Positions 1 to 10,199 of a DNA stretch of 64,000 nucleotides are shown here, piece after piece. The position numbers and the translations under genes were made by a program. Below the pieces are notes generated by a model that searched no databases, was not told where the DNA came from, and worked only from the letters and a program-made list of their open reading frames with translations. The stretch lies in NCBI GenBank assembly GCA_003240695.1, contig QFNC01000007.1, positions 41,512 to 105,511 on the forward strand, in the 5' to 3' direction. Within the stretch, counting starts at the first letter, position 1; the number at the start of each line of letters is the position of its first letter. The stretch is from Pseudoxanthomonas suwonensis (GTDB lineage: Bacteria > Pseudomonadota > Gammaproteobacteria > Xanthomonadales > Xanthomonadaceae).

Positions 1-169
1 CGCCGCGGTGGTCGCTCCCGGAGTGGATGCAACCGTCATAATGAATGCGTTGCGCGCCCAACTGGATGCCGTCTTTCTGCCGCGTCCGCTGAAACAGGTC
101 GATGCCCTGCCGCGCAATGCCAGCGGAAAACTGCCCCGCGAGCAGGTGCTGCGGCTGCTGGAATCGTGA
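1..169 (+). CDS. AMP-dependent acyl-CoA synthetase/ligase, C-terminal fragment (5' end outside window)
   Basis: Reading from base 2 there is an open frame of 55 codons ending in TGA at 167-169. It ends with LPRNASGKLPRE, which matches the C-terminal A10-type motif (P-x-x-x-x-G-K-x-x-R) of adenylate-forming acyl-CoA ligases; the lysine is the catalytic one used in the adenylation step. The rest of the gene lies left of the window, so substrate and exact family cannot be read. The assignment rests on this single motif. Confidence 0.6.
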   Translation, partial: AAVVAPGVDATVIMNALRAQLDAVFLPRPLKQVDALPRNASGKLPREQVLRLLES

Positions 170-381
170 AATCCTCTTCACGGAGGATCGCGCGCCTTGA
201 TGTGGAATTCACAGCACTGAACGATTGCTGTTGCGGACGGGCGAGAACGCGAACCCTGTCGCCATCCGAGCAAATCCCGACACGCGGCCGTCACGATGCT
301 GCGGCGACACTGGCCCTGCCCCTGGTTCAGGGGAGCGATTTTTCCAGTCCCGATATTCAACTGCAGAACCGGAGGTACGAA

Positions 382-657
382 ATGATCAATTTCCTGATTT
401 GGATCGTGGTGGGCGGCATCATCGGCTGGGTGGCCAGCCTGATCATGAAGCGCGATGCCTCGCAGGGCATTTTCCTCAACATCATCGTCGGCATCGTCGG
501 CGCGTTCCTGGGCGGCATCGTGGGCGGTGCGCTGGGCATCGGCGGCGGCAGCATCAACGATGGTGCGTTCAATGCCGTCAGCCTGGGCATGGCCCTGGTG
601 GGTGCGGTGATCCTGCTGGCCATCATCAACCTGTTCACGCGCAAGCGCGTGCGCTGA
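382..657 (+). CDS. GlsB/YeaQ/YmgE-family small membrane protein
   Basis: A 91-residue hydrophobic protein with three predicted membrane segments (about residues 2-18, 28-50 and 62-84) and glycine-rich stretches such as GGIIGWVASLIMKRD. This is typical of the transglycosylase-associated GlsB/YeaQ family, small inner-membrane proteins linked to stress responses. GGAGG at 371-375 sits about 6 bases before the ATG at 382 and fixes the start; the frame is open further upstream but without family similarity. A G-C hairpin follows about 25 bases after the stop. The biochemical role of the family is not established. Confidence 0.85.
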   Translation: MINFLIWIVVGGIIGWVASLIMKRDASQGIFLNIIVGIVGAFLGGIVGGALGIGGGSINDGAFNAVSLGMALVGAVILLAIINLFTRKRVR

Positions 658-681
658 TTAGCCTGATCGCGAGTGATGGAC

Positions 682-714
682 GGAGCGCCCGGTCGATGCC
701 GGGCGTTCCGCATT
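682..714 (+). terminator. Probable rho-independent terminator after the GlsB/YeaQ gene
   Basis: An 11-bp stem (682-692 with 699-709, one G-U pair) with a 6-base loop, followed by GCATTTT. It lies between the convergent GlsB-type gene and xthA. The T tract is short, so efficiency is uncertain. Confidence 0.5.
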
Positions 715-765
715 TTGCGGGGATGGTTTGCGGGGATGGATGGTCCGCAAGCAACCGGTGTGGGA

Positions 766-1539
766 TCAGGGTTGATCCAGTGTCAGCCAGACCGGCGCAT
801 GGTCGCTGGGGCGCTCCCAGCCGCGTGGTTGCACATCGATGCCGGATTGCGTGCAGCGACCGCGCAGCGCTTCGCTGACCAGCAGCAGGTCGATGCGCAA
901 CCCCCAGCCGCGCGCGAATGCGGCCAGGCGATAATCCCACCAGCTGTAGTGGCCGCCATCGGCATGGTGCAGGCGGAAGGCATCGTGCAGACCGAGCCGT
1001 GTCAGTGCCGCCAGCGCATCCCGCTCCGGGGTGGAGCAGAGGATTTTCCCTTGCCAGCGCTTCGGATCGTGCACGTCGCGATCGTCCGGGGCGATGTTGA
1101 AATCGCCCAGCGCCACCAGCTGCGGATGGCGCCGCAGTTCATCCGCCAGCCAGTCGTGCAGCGCCGCCAGCCAGCGCAGCTTGTAGGCATATTTCTCGCT
1201 GCCGACCGCTTCGCCGTTCACCACGTAAAGATTCACCACGCGGATGCCGCCGATGGTGGCGGCGATCACCCGTTTCTGCGGATCGTCGAAACCCGGAATG
1301 GCAGTCACCAGGTCGTCGCCGGCAGGCAGGCGGCTCAGCAGGGCCACGCCGTTGTAGGTTTTCTGGCCGGAAAACAGCACGTGGTAGCCGGCATCGGCGA
1401 AGGCCTGTGCCGGAAACCGGACATCCTCCAATTTGGTTTCCTGCAATGCCAGCACGTCGGGTGCGGCCTCGTCCAGCCAGCGCAGCACGTGCGGCAGGCG
1501 CACGTTGAGCGAATTCACGTTCCAGCTGGCGATTTTCAT
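766..1539 (-). CDS. xthA: Exodeoxyribonuclease III (AP endonuclease family)
   Basis: The 257-residue protein starts MKIASWNVNSLN and carries the exonuclease/endonuclease/phosphatase-fold motifs LALQETK (metal-binding Glu), LGDFNIAPDDRDV and SDHAPV near the C-terminus (catalytic Asp-His). It would incise at abasic sites and remove 3' blocking groups in base excision repair. Length matches the ExoIII family (about 255-270 residues). I chose ATG 1539 because the frame runs upstream to about 1731 but the family N-terminus begins at MKIASWN. A hairpin (GCTCGCT/AGCGAGC, about 1601-1617) lies in its upstream region. Confidence 0.92.
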   Translation of the reverse strand: MKIASWNVNSLNVRLPHVLRWLDEAAPDVLALQETKLEDVRFPAQAFADAGYHVLFSGQKTYNGVALLSRLPAGDDLVTAIPGFDDPQKRVIAATIGGIRVVNLYVVNGEAVGSEKYAYKLRWLAALHDWLADELRRHPQLVALGDFNIAPDDRDVHDPKRWQGKILCSTPERDALAALTRLGLHDAFRLHHADGGHYSWWDYRLAAFARGWGLRIDLLLVSEALRGRCTQSGIDVQPRGWERPSDHAPVWLTLDQP

Positions 1540-1677
1540 GCGCGAAATTCTCAAGAAAAGGTCTGAGCAAAGCGCCGATCTGGACATTACTTCTTCAGGC
1601 GCTCGCTCATTAGCGAGCACCAGCACTACCTGTCGTGTTGTAATGTTGCCTTGTTCAGGTTTTTTCAGGCAACCCTC

Positions 1678-1717
1678 AAAAAACAAGCTTGCCCCCAATA
1701 ACATGACGGCAAGCTTG
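1678..1717 (-). terminator. Rho-independent terminator of the small secreted protein gene
   Basis: On the minus strand a perfect 10-bp stem (CAAGCTTGCC with GGCAAGCTTG, 1684-1693 and 1708-1717) is followed directly by six T residues (1678-1683). It lies 38 bases after the stop of the minus-strand gene at 1755-1997. Confidence 0.85.
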
Positions 1718-1754
1718 GAAGCGAGAAACAAATTAGTTTGAAAACAGGTTCAAA

Positions 1755-1997
1755 TTAGGGGTCAATAGTATCATATTGATTCGGATATGGCGCAAAGTAC
1801 TGCTCTGACACCCAAGTCTGGGAACCAGGATCGTAATATGTGTACGTGCACAACTGCCACATATGATTGTAGGGTTGACACGTCGTTCCTGAGTACGTCA
1901 AGCCCGAGGCTAAAGAATCCGACGAAGCGGTAATTCCAACCATTGAAGATAATGCGAGCGCAGTCGTGAGTGTGACGCTACGAATCAAAGCCTTCAT
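1755..1997 (-). CDS. Small secreted protein of unknown function
   Basis: An 80-residue protein with a clear Sec-type signal peptide (MKALIRS, then a hydrophobic core and a likely cleavage near residue 25-30). The mature part is short, Tyr/Gln/Trp-rich and has two cysteines about 12 residues apart (CQPYNHMWQLC) that could form a disulfide. GGAG precedes the ATG by about 10 bases and a textbook terminator follows, so this is a complete single-gene transcription unit. The gene and flanks (about 1560-2100) are visibly AT-richer than the neighbours, suggesting acquisition by transfer. I recognise no family. Confidence 0.7.
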   Translation of the reverse strand: MKALIRSVTLTTALALSSMVGITASSDSLASGLTYSGTTCQPYNHMWQLCTYTYYDPGSQTWVSEQYFAPYPNQYDTIDP

Positions 1998-2162
1998 CTT
2001 TTATTTCTCCAGTAATTGAATGATCGTCGCCAGACAAGCCAGAAGCTGAACGACAGGCGGAGTAGATCATGCTAATGACCCTTAGTCAAGGCTTGTTATT
2101 GCAAAAGACACTTATCGAATTTACACCTGATCGCCCATCCCTGCCCTTTCGTAATGCCAGAG

Positions 2163-3572
2163 TCAGCGCAGCAGCAGGCGGATCAGCCGATCCACGTTCG
2201 CATACGGCGGTTTCAACCTGTCACTGGCGGCCAGTCGCGATTGCTGCAGAACCGGCAGCAGCTTGCTCATGCCGTCGAATCCGGCGCGGCCGTGGTAGGC
2301 ACCCATGCCGCTGGGCCCCACGCCACCGAAAGGCAGCCGGTTGGCGGCGAAATGCAGCAGGGTGTCGTTGACGGTGACCCCGCCGGACAGAAGCTGCGAC
2401 AGGATGCGATCAATCGTGCCGCGGTCATGGCTGAAGGGATACAGGGCCAGCGGGCGGTCGCGCCGCTGGACGAAGGCGATCGCGTCGTCCAGCGCGTCGT
2501 AGCCGATCACCGGCAGGATCGGTCCGAAAATCTCCTCCTGCATCACCAGCGCGTCGTTGCCGGGCTGCACCACCACGCTGGGCGGCACGGCATCGGGCCC
2601 GCCGGTTTCCAGGATGGTGTGCACGGTCAGGCCGCGTTGGCGGGCATCCTGCAGATAATCCAACAATCGACGTTGCTGACCGGCATGGATGATATTGGTG
2701 AAATCGCCGGCATTGGCCTGCGAATAGCGGCGCCGGGTTTCGGCGATGAAGGCGTCGATGAAGGCGTCGCGCCGCGCGGCATCCACCAGCACGTAATCCG
2801 GAGCGATGCAGGTCTGGCCGCCATTGAACCATTTTCCCGTGGCCAGCCGTGCCGCGGCCTTGTCCAGCGGATAATCCGGACAGATGATCGCCGGGGACTT
2901 TCCGCCCAGCTCCAGGGTGACCGGCACCAGGTGCTTTGCTGCCGCGGCCATCACCTTCTTCCCTACCGCCGTGGATCCGGTGAAGACCAGATGGTCCAGC
3001 GGCAATCCGGAAAACGCGGCGGCCAGGTCGGGACCGCCGGTGACCACGGCCACGCGGTCGGGCGGAAACACCTCGGCCAGCAGGGTGCGCAGCCATTGCG
3101 CCGTGCGCGGGGTGTGCTCGGACGGCTTGAGCAGGACGTGGTTGCCGGCGGCGATGGCGGTGGCCAGCGGGATCAGGGCCAGGTTCACCGGATAGTTCCA
3201 CGGCGAGATCACCCCGACCACGCCCACCGGCTGCGGCCGCACTTGGGCCCGGGCCGGCCACAACCGCCAGCCGGCACCCACGCGCCGTGGCCGCATCCAG
3301 CTGCGCAGCTGGCCGCGCAGGTGCGCGATCTCGTTCAGCACGGTCATGCCATCGGCCAACAGGCTTTCGTGGCGCGAACGACCGCCGAAATCGGCGGAGA
3401 TCACCTCGGCCATCTGGTCCAGTCGCGCCTTGAACGCGGCATGCAGGCGCTGGAGGTCGTCGCGGCGCTGGCGGGCATCGGGCCTGTGCTGCTGCCAGGC
3501 AGTGCGCAGGCGCTGCAGGGTCGGCATCAGCTCGGTGACGGGGGTGTCGAGTGCGGGGTCGTGGCTGTCCAT
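2163..3572 (-). CDS. Coniferyl-aldehyde-dehydrogenase-type NAD(P)-dependent aldehyde dehydrogenase
   Basis: A 469-residue ALDH-superfamily enzyme oxidising aldehydes to acids. Visible motifs: SPWNYPVNL (cofactor-site segment), FTGSTAVGKKV (Rossmann segment), LELGGKSP with the general-base Glu, and FNGGQTCIAPDYVL with the catalytic Cys. The short C-terminus and the sequence around NDTLLHFAANRLPFGGVG fit the CalB/coniferyl aldehyde subgroup rather than longer ALDHs. ATG 3572 was chosen because the upstream frame is only the antisense of the neighbouring gene. It diverges from the gamma-CA-like gene with only 36 bases between. The true substrate is not evident. Confidence 0.87.
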   Translation of the reverse strand: MDSHDPALDTPVTELMPTLQRLRTAWQQHRPDARQRRDDLQRLHAAFKARLDQMAEVISADFGGRSRHESLLADGMTVLNEIAHLRGQLRSWMRPRRVGAGWRLWPARAQVRPQPVGVVGVISPWNYPVNLALIPLATAIAAGNHVLLKPSEHTPRTAQWLRTLLAEVFPPDRVAVVTGGPDLAAAFSGLPLDHLVFTGSTAVGKKVMAAAAKHLVPVTLELGGKSPAIICPDYPLDKAAARLATGKWFNGGQTCIAPDYVLVDAARRDAFIDAFIAETRRRYSQANAGDFTNIIHAGQQRRLLDYLQDARQRGLTVHTILETGGPDAVPPSVVVQPGNDALVMQEEIFGPILPVIGYDALDDAIAFVQRRDRPLALYPFSHDRGTIDRILSQLLSGGVTVNDTLLHFAANRLPFGGVGPSGMGAYHGRAGFDGMSKLLPVLQQSRLAASDRLKPPYANVDRLIRLLLR

Positions 3573-3608
3573 CCGGGCAGTGTAGGCCGCAATCGGTAGA
3601 ATCGCGCG

Positions 3609-4154
3609 ATGACCAAGCTGCGCCGCTATCGTGACCAATCGCCCCGGCTGGGGCAGCGCGTCTACATCGACCCGTGCGCCAGCGTGATCGGCGACGTGGA
3701 GCTGGGTGATGATACGTCGGTGTGGCCGTTCACCGTGATCCGCGGCGATGTCAACTTCGTGCGCATCGGCGCCCGCACCAACGTGCAGGACGGCACCGTG
3801 ATCCACGTCAGCCACGACGGCCCGCACGCGAAACTGGGCGGCTTCGCCACCGTGATCGGCGCGGATGTCACCATCGGCCACAAGGCCATCGTGCATGCCT
3901 GCCGGATCGGCGATGCCAGCCTGATCGGGATGGGCGCGATCGTGCTGGACGGGGTGGTGGTGGAGCCGAACGGATTCGTCGGTGCGGGCGCGCTGGTGCC
4001 CCCGGGCAAGGTGGTGCGCAGCGGCGAGATGTGGCTGGGCAATCCGGCGCGCTGCGTGCGGACCCTCAGCGAGGAGGAGATCGCGGCACTGCTGTATTCG
4101 GCTGCCCACTACGTGCGCCTGAAGGATGCGTACCTCCAGGCGGCGGTCGCGTGA
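3609..4154 (+). CDS. Gamma-carbonic-anhydrase-like hexapeptide-repeat protein (YrdA/PaaY type)
   Basis: A 181-residue left-handed beta-helix protein with repeated hexapeptide signatures (VIGDVELGDDTSVWP, VIGADVTIGHKAIVH, VVEPNGFVGAGALV). Histidines in VIHVSHDG and IGHKAIVH lie where gamma-class carbonic anhydrases bind the metal. The frame NVQDGTVIH is a family hallmark. Members are trimers; catalytic carbonic anhydrase activity is variable in this subgroup, so I call it CA-like. It is divergent from the aldehyde dehydrogenase gene and followed, about 100 bases on, by the RDD/MoxR operon. Confidence 0.88.
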   Translation: MTKLRRYRDQSPRLGQRVYIDPCASVIGDVELGDDTSVWPFTVIRGDVNFVRIGARTNVQDGTVIHVSHDGPHAKLGGFATVIGADVTIGHKAIVHACRIGDASLIGMGAIVLDGVVVEPNGFVGAGALVPPGKVVRSGEMWLGNPARCVRTLSEEEIAALLYSAAHYVRLKDAYLQAAVA

Positions 4155-4251
4155 ACCTGTTCGGAGTGCCTTCCAACCGCCATGCGGCCACGGTACAGTG
4201 GCGTGGGAGCATCGCGCCCGTTGCTCAGGGACAAGGGAGATTGACGTCTTC

Positions 4252-4764
4252 ATGCAGCAAACTGGAAGAAAAATCGCCGAAACCATGCCGATCTCCGTTT
4301 CGACGGCTCGACAGCCGGCACAGCTCGTGCTGGCCGGACGTGCGAAGCGGCTGCCGGCTTTCTGCATCGACATGGCGCTGCTGTGGTCGCTGCCTGTGGC
4401 CGTGGGCATTCCGTTGCTGATGATGGATGACGGCAGCGGCCGGTTGCCATGGCCGCTGCAGCTGCTGTCCTGGGTGCCGGGCCTGTGGCTGCTGGCGGTC
4501 ATCGCCTGGCAGTTGCGTGCGCTGTCCCGCTCCGCGCAGACACTGGGCAAACGCATCACCGGCATCCACATCGTGCGCAGCAATGGGATGATGCCGGATT
4601 TCTGGCCCCTGGTCGGCCGCCGTTACGGGCTGCCCGCACTGATCTGCTGCATCCCGCTGGTGGGCTGGCTGTTCTGGTTCGTGGATCGGCTGGCAATCTT
4701 TTTCAATCCGCAGCAGCAGTGCCTGCACGACCGCTTCGCCGACACGCTGGTGGTGCGGGCCTGA
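4252..4764 (+). CDS. RDD-family membrane protein (first of two)
   Basis: A 170-residue protein with the RDD signature near the start of the domain (AGRAKRLPAFCIDMALLW, containing the Arg and Asp of the family) and hydrophobic segments at about 45-65, 75-95 and 135-155. The short loop QTLGKRITGIHIV is the second conserved RDD segment. ATG 4252 is preceded at about 12 bases by AAGGGAGA; a second ATG at 4285 is possible. It opens an operon with another RDD protein, SpoIIM, DUF4129, DUF4350, MoxR and DUF58. RDD proteins are poorly characterised; some are linked to ion transport. Confidence 0.82.
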   Translation: MQQTGRKIAETMPISVSTARQPAQLVLAGRAKRLPAFCIDMALLWSLPVAVGIPLLMMDDGSGRLPWPLQLLSWVPGLWLLAVIAWQLRALSRSAQTLGKRITGIHIVRSNGMMPDFWPLVGRRYGLPALICCIPLVGWLFWFVDRLAIFFNPQQQCLHDRFADTLVVRA

Positions 4765-4768
4765 CCCC

Positions 4769-5482
4769 ATGACTGCCGAGCCCGCGCCCCTGATCGACAC
4801 CGTGCGCGAGGTATACACGCCTGAAGGCGTGGCACTGCGCCTGCCGGCGGCAGGGCCGTGGCTTCGCTCGCTGGCCTGGTCGATCGATGCCACGATCCGT
4901 GTGGCCGTGCTGATGATCAGCATGCCGATCCTGGGATTGCTGGGCAATACCGGCATGGGCATCTACCTGATCTGCGTGTTCGTGCTGCTGTGGCTGTATC
5001 CGGTGCTGTTCGAGGTGCTGAACAACGGCCAGACCCCCGGCAAGCGGTCATTGAACCTGCGCACGGTGCGTGCCGATGGCGGGCCGGTTGGCTGGCAGGA
5101 GAGCTTCGTGCGCAACCTGCTGCGCGCCGTGGACATGCTGCCGATCGGCTATGCGGTCGGCCTGGTCTGCTCGCTGCTGGATCCGGCCGGCCGGCGCCTG
5201 GGCGATCTGGTGGCCGACACCCTGGTGGTGCATGTGCAGACGCGGACGCTGCCGGCCACGGCAACGGCAACGCATCCGCCGAACCTCCCATCGGCAGTGC
5301 CATTGCCGGCGTTGCGTCTGGACGAGCAGGCCGCGGTGGTCGGTTTCGGCGAGCGCGCGGCGCTGCTCACCCGCGAACGCAGGCTGGAACTGGCCGGATT
5401 GGCGGGTGAGCTGGTCTCCGGCGCACCCGAGCAGCAGGTCGAACAGCTGCATGCAGCCGCAAGCCATTTGCTGGGGCGCTGA
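4769..5482 (+). CDS. RDD-family membrane protein (second of two)
   Basis: A 237-residue protein. Its N-terminal half is an RDD domain (WLRSLAWSIDATIRVAVL, then NGQTPGKRSLNLRTV and RRLGDLVADTLVVHV) with about four membrane segments; the C-terminal 70 residues are hydrophilic. It starts 4 bases after the first RDD gene and its stop TGA overlaps the ATG of the SpoIIM gene, so the genes are probably translationally coupled. Two RDD paralogues side by side at the head of a MoxR operon suggest a heteromeric membrane component. Function is inferred from family only. Confidence 0.82.
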   Translation: MTAEPAPLIDTVREVYTPEGVALRLPAAGPWLRSLAWSIDATIRVAVLMISMPILGLLGNTGMGIYLICVFVLLWLYPVLFEVLNNGQTPGKRSLNLRTVRADGGPVGWQESFVRNLLRAVDMLPIGYAVGLVCSLLDPAGRRLGDLVADTLVVHVQTRTLPATATATHPPNLPSAVPLPALRLDEQAAVVGFGERAALLTRERRLELAGLAGELVSGAPEQQVEQLHAAASHLLGR

Positions 5483-6495
5483 TGCGGCAGGAACAGTTTA
5501 TCGCCCGCCATCGCGCCGAATGGGACGCCTTCGAGCAATGGCTGCAGCTGCGCGGCGAGCGCACCCGCATCACCCGCACGCAGCCGGTTGCGGCACAGCC
5601 GGACTCGGTGCCGTTGAGCGACGACGCAGCGCCGGCCGCGTATCGGCGCCTGTGCAACCAGTTGTCGCTTGCGCGCCGGCGCAACTACAGCGCCACGCTG
5701 CTCGATCGCCTGCAGGGCCTGATGCAGCGCGGCCATGCCGTGCTGTATCGCCCGTCGCGGCTGCACCCGCGCGCGATCGTGCAGTTCCTCGGCCGTCGCT
5801 TCCCTGCACTGGTGCGGGCGGAATGGCGCTGCATGCTGGCCTCGCTGCTGTTGTTCGCGGTGCCGCTGGTGGCCACCTTCGTTGCCATCGTGCTGCGACC
5901 GGAACTGGCCTACGCGCTGTTTCCACCCGAGCAGCTGGCCGAATTCGAACGCATGTACGACCCGGCCGCCGATCACACGCGTCTCGGCCGCGACAGCGGC
6001 AGCGACCTGGCGATGTTCGGTCATTACGTGTTCAACAACATCAGCATTGGTTTCCGCACCTTCGCCAGTGGCCTGCTGGCCTGTTTCGGCACGCTGGTGG
6101 TGCTGCTGATCAATGGTCTGGTGATCGGCGGCGTGGCCGGCCACCTGCAGGCGTCCGGGTATGGCGATCCGTTCTGGCGCTTCGTGTGCGGACACGGTGC
6201 CTTCGAACTCACCGCCATCGTTATCGCCGGTGGCGCCGGGCTGCAGCTGGGCCTGCATCTGCTGCTGCCGGGCAACCGGCGCCGGCGCGATGCTCTGATC
6301 CATGCCGGGCGTCGCGGCGGGTTGCTGTGTGCGGGCGTGTTCGCGATGCTGCTGGTGGCGGCCTTCATCGAAGCCTTCTGGTCGTCGATCGGCTGGATGC
6401 CGGCCTGGATCAAGTACGCCGTGGCGGCCGTGCTGTGGCTGGGCGTGGGGCTGTGGCTGTGGCGCGGCGGATGGGGTGATCCCGATGCAGCTTGA
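5482..6495 (+). CDS. SpoIIM/DUF95-family membrane protein
   Basis: A 337-residue protein with a soluble N-terminal region of about 110 residues followed by five or six membrane helices. The segment YVFNNISIGFRTFASG and the later GHGAFELTAIVIAGGAG are the recognisable core of the stage II sporulation protein M family. In non-sporulating bacteria the family is found beside MoxR/DUF58 genes, as here. ATG 5482 overlaps the preceding stop, and the 3' end overlaps the next gene by 11 bases. Its role is unknown beyond membership of this cluster. Confidence 0.85.
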   Translation: MRQEQFIARHRAEWDAFEQWLQLRGERTRITRTQPVAAQPDSVPLSDDAAPAAYRRLCNQLSLARRRNYSATLLDRLQGLMQRGHAVLYRPSRLHPRAIVQFLGRRFPALVRAEWRCMLASLLLFAVPLVATFVAIVLRPELAYALFPPEQLAEFERMYDPAADHTRLGRDSGSDLAMFGHYVFNNISIGFRTFASGLLACFGTLVVLLINGLVIGGVAGHLQASGYGDPFWRFVCGHGAFELTAIVIAGGAGLQLGLHLLLPGNRRRRDALIHAGRRGGLLCAGVFAMLLVAAFIEAFWSSIGWMPAWIKYAVAAVLWLGVGLWLWRGGWGDPDAA

Positions 6496-8053
6496 CCGCA
6501 TCGCCGTGGTGCTGCGGCCGCGCTCGTCGTGGGAAGCGATGGAGCTGGGTTCGGCGCTGCTGCGCCGGCATGCCGGCGTGGTGTGGCGGGCCTGGTGCCT
6601 GGCCAGCCTGCCGCTGTGGATCGTGCTACTGCTGCTGGCCTGGCTGGTGGACGGGTGGCCGCTGCTGCTGATGTCGGTACTGCTGTGGTGGCTGAAACCG
6701 CTGTACGACCGCATTCCGCTGCATGTGCTGTCGCGGGCCGCCTTCGGCGATGTGCCCGGCGTGCGCGAAAGCGCACTGGCCTGCGTGCGCCTGGGGCGCG
6801 AACAGCTGTTTGCCGACCTGACCTGGCGCCGATTCGGCCTGAACCGTGCCCTGACCCTGCCGATCGCGCTGCTGGAAGGCGTGCGCGGCGAACGTCTGGC
6901 CGCGCGCAAGCGTGCGATCCATGGCCACGGCGGCAGCGTGGGTGCGGCGCTCACCCTGCTGTGCATGCATTTCGAATTCGTGATCCTGCTCGGCCTGATC
7001 CTGCTGGCGCCGATGTTCGTGCCGGTGGAATACCTGAGCGAGTCGACCCGCGCCGCCTATGCACTGCTGAGCGAACAACCGCCGGACTGGCTGTGGGTGC
7101 TGCTTGCCGGCATGCTGTGGGTCACCTACGGCCTGATCGAGCCGTTCTACATCGCCGCGGGTTTCGGCATCTATCTCAACAGCCGCGTGCATCTGGAAGC
7201 CTGGGACATCGAACTGGCATTCCGGCGCATGGGTGCGCGCCTGCGCGCCCTGGCGCAGGGCGGAGTCCTGGTCCTGGCGCTGCTGTGGCTGCTGCCGGTG
7301 GCACCGGCATCGGCGGCGGAGCCGGCAGCGGAATCCGCACCGACATGCAAGGCAGAGGCTGCCAGCGGCGACGCAGTGGCGCTCGACGCCGTGTTCGAGC
7401 CGACCGAGCGGGATGCCGCATTCCAGAATGCGGTCGACCAGGCCTACCGCGACCCGTTGCTGCGTCCCAGGCAGATGCAACCGGAGTGGACATGGCAGGG
7501 CAGCGACAAGAAACGGGACAAACGGTCAGATGAAGCCTCCGCGGATCTGGGCTGGCTTTCCAAGCTGCTGTCCGGCGGCTTCGGGTTGATGGCCGAAGTG
7601 GTGATGTGGTGCATCGTGGCAAGCTGTCTCATCGCCCTGCTGTGGTTCACCCGGCACTGGTGGTCGACCTTGCTGGAACGACGGCCGCCGGCTCCAGAGC
7701 CGGAGCCGGTGGACGAGGCACCGGCGCCGCATGTCGAGCGCATTCCCGACGATGTCGCTGCTGCGGTGCGCGCGCTGTGGACGCAGGGACGGCCGCGCGC
7801 AGCACTGGCGTTGTTGTACCGGGCCGCCGTGCAGGTAATGGCAACGCGCGTGCAGACCGAACTGCCGCCCGGCGCGACCGAGGCGCAATGCCTGCGGCTC
7901 TCGCGCAGGCTGCCGGAGTCCGAGGATCGGGATGCCTTCACCGCGGTGGTGCGGGCCTGGCAATACGCGGCGTATGCACAGCGCCTGCCCGACGGCGACG
8001 GATTCGATGCGCTGCTTCGCCAGGCGTCTGCCCGGTTCGGATGGCGCGCATGA
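6485..8053 (+). CDS. DUF4129-domain membrane protein of the MoxR cluster
   Basis: A 522-residue protein with several membrane helices in the first 300 residues, a hydrophilic loop, another helix near residues 360-385 and a C-terminal DUF4129-like domain (RPRAALALLYRAAVQVMA, then ARFGWRA at the end). The ATG at 6485 overlaps the SpoIIM gene stop by 11 bases, and the stop overlaps the next ATG as ATGA. DUF4129 proteins are regular partners of MoxR ATPases and DUF58 proteins, and some family members are linked to transglutaminase-like proteins. No catalytic motif is visible. Confidence 0.82.
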   Translation: MQLDRIAVVLRPRSSWEAMELGSALLRRHAGVVWRAWCLASLPLWIVLLLLAWLVDGWPLLLMSVLLWWLKPLYDRIPLHVLSRAAFGDVPGVRESALACVRLGREQLFADLTWRRFGLNRALTLPIALLEGVRGERLAARKRAIHGHGGSVGAALTLLCMHFEFVILLGLILLAPMFVPVEYLSESTRAAYALLSEQPPDWLWVLLAGMLWVTYGLIEPFYIAAGFGIYLNSRVHLEAWDIELAFRRMGARLRALAQGGVLVLALLWLLPVAPASAAEPAAESAPTCKAEAASGDAVALDAVFEPTERDAAFQNAVDQAYRDPLLRPRQMQPEWTWQGSDKKRDKRSDEASADLGWLSKLLSGGFGLMAEVVMWCIVASCLIALLWFTRHWWSTLLERRPPAPEPEPVDEAPAPHVERIPDDVAAAVRALWTQGRPRAALALLYRAAVQVMATRVQTELPPGATEAQCLRLSRRLPESEDRDAFTAVVRAWQYAAYAQRLPDGDGFDALLRQASARFGWRA

Positions 8054-9176
8054 CGGCCCGGATCTGGCGCATCGGCATCCTGACAATGCTGGCACTGGCA
8101 TTGCTGGGCGTGGTCATCTGGTACGTGGCCAGCCATCTGGAACGCGGCGAGAAGGAAGTCACCCTGCCGCCACGTGGCGAAGCCACCTACAACCCGTTGT
8201 ATGCCCTCAAGCGCAGCCTGGAGCATGCCGGCATTCCGGTGCACTCGCGGCGCCGCCTGCAGCTGGACATGCGCCCTCTCGGTGGCTCCGACACCCTGGT
8301 GCTGCGGGGCGACGTGCGGCGCATGGCCGGTGCGGACGTCGAGGCGATTGATGCGTGGGTACGCGATGGCGGTCACCTGATCGTGGAATTGCCGTCGGTG
8401 GCACTCGAGGACACGATCGACGACGACGGCACGCTGCTGTCGCGCATCGGCGTGCTGCCCTACGGCGGGGAGTACGCCTGCCATGCCCTGTCGGTGCAGC
8501 CGACCCAGAACGTGGAACTGTGCGGAACGGTCACCGCCGAAGTTGCCGACGATGTCGAGGTGCTCGCCGGATGGGTGACCGAAGACGATTTCGTGCCCTA
8601 TGTGCGGGTGGCGCATGGCGATGGAACGGTGGACGTGCTGACCACGCTGGATGTGGTGGACAACGACCAGCTGGAACGGCCCGGCCATGCCGTGTTCGCG
8701 CGGCAATTGCTGGGCCCCGGTTACGGACAGGGGCGCGTGCACCTGATCTACGACGCGCAGATGCCGCCGCTGTGGCGCACGCTGCTGGAACGCGGCTGGC
8801 CGGTGTGGGTCCCGGGCGTGCTGGCATTGCTGGCCTGGATGTTCGCGCGCAGCCAGCGCTTCGGTCCGTGGCTGCCCAGCCCCAGGCCGGATCGCCGCTC
8901 GCTGCTGGAACATGTGCAGGCCAGTGGCCGACTGCTGCATCGCCATGGCCAGAGCCGCTTGTTGTACAGCGCCATTCGCGAGCAGTTTTTCGACCGGTTG
9001 CGGCAGCGCGTCCCCTATGCCGCAGCACTCGACGGCGGCGCGCAGGCACAGGCGATCGCCGAGCATCTGGGCACGCCGGTGGCCGAGGTGCAGGCCGCAC
9101 TGGTGCCGCCGTTGCCCGACAACCCCGCCGATCTGCAGCGTCGGATCGCCCTGCTCAACCGCATGAGACGACAGTT

Positions 9177-9180
<4 letters not shown>
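8050..9180 (+). CDS. DUF4350-domain membrane protein of the MoxR cluster
   Basis: A 376-residue protein with an N-terminal membrane anchor (residues about 8-28), an extracytoplasmic DUF4350 region (about 45-240; the stretch DVEAIDAWVRDGGHLIVELP resembles the gatase-like fold of the family), a second helix at about 255-275 and a cytoplasmic tail. ATGA overlap with the preceding gene favours ATG 8050 (MTARIW) over ATG 8041. It is coupled to moxR downstream by another ATGA. DUF4350 proteins are thought to link membrane and ATPase parts of these operons; no activity is known. Confidence 0.8.

Positions 9181-10195
<1,015 letters not shown>

Positions 10196-10199
<4 letters not shown>

Noticed and set aside
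3573..4583. N-terminal extension of the aldehyde dehydrogenase to 806 residues
   Set aside because: The extra part is antisense to the gamma-CA-like gene and the RDD gene; the family N-terminus is at 3572.
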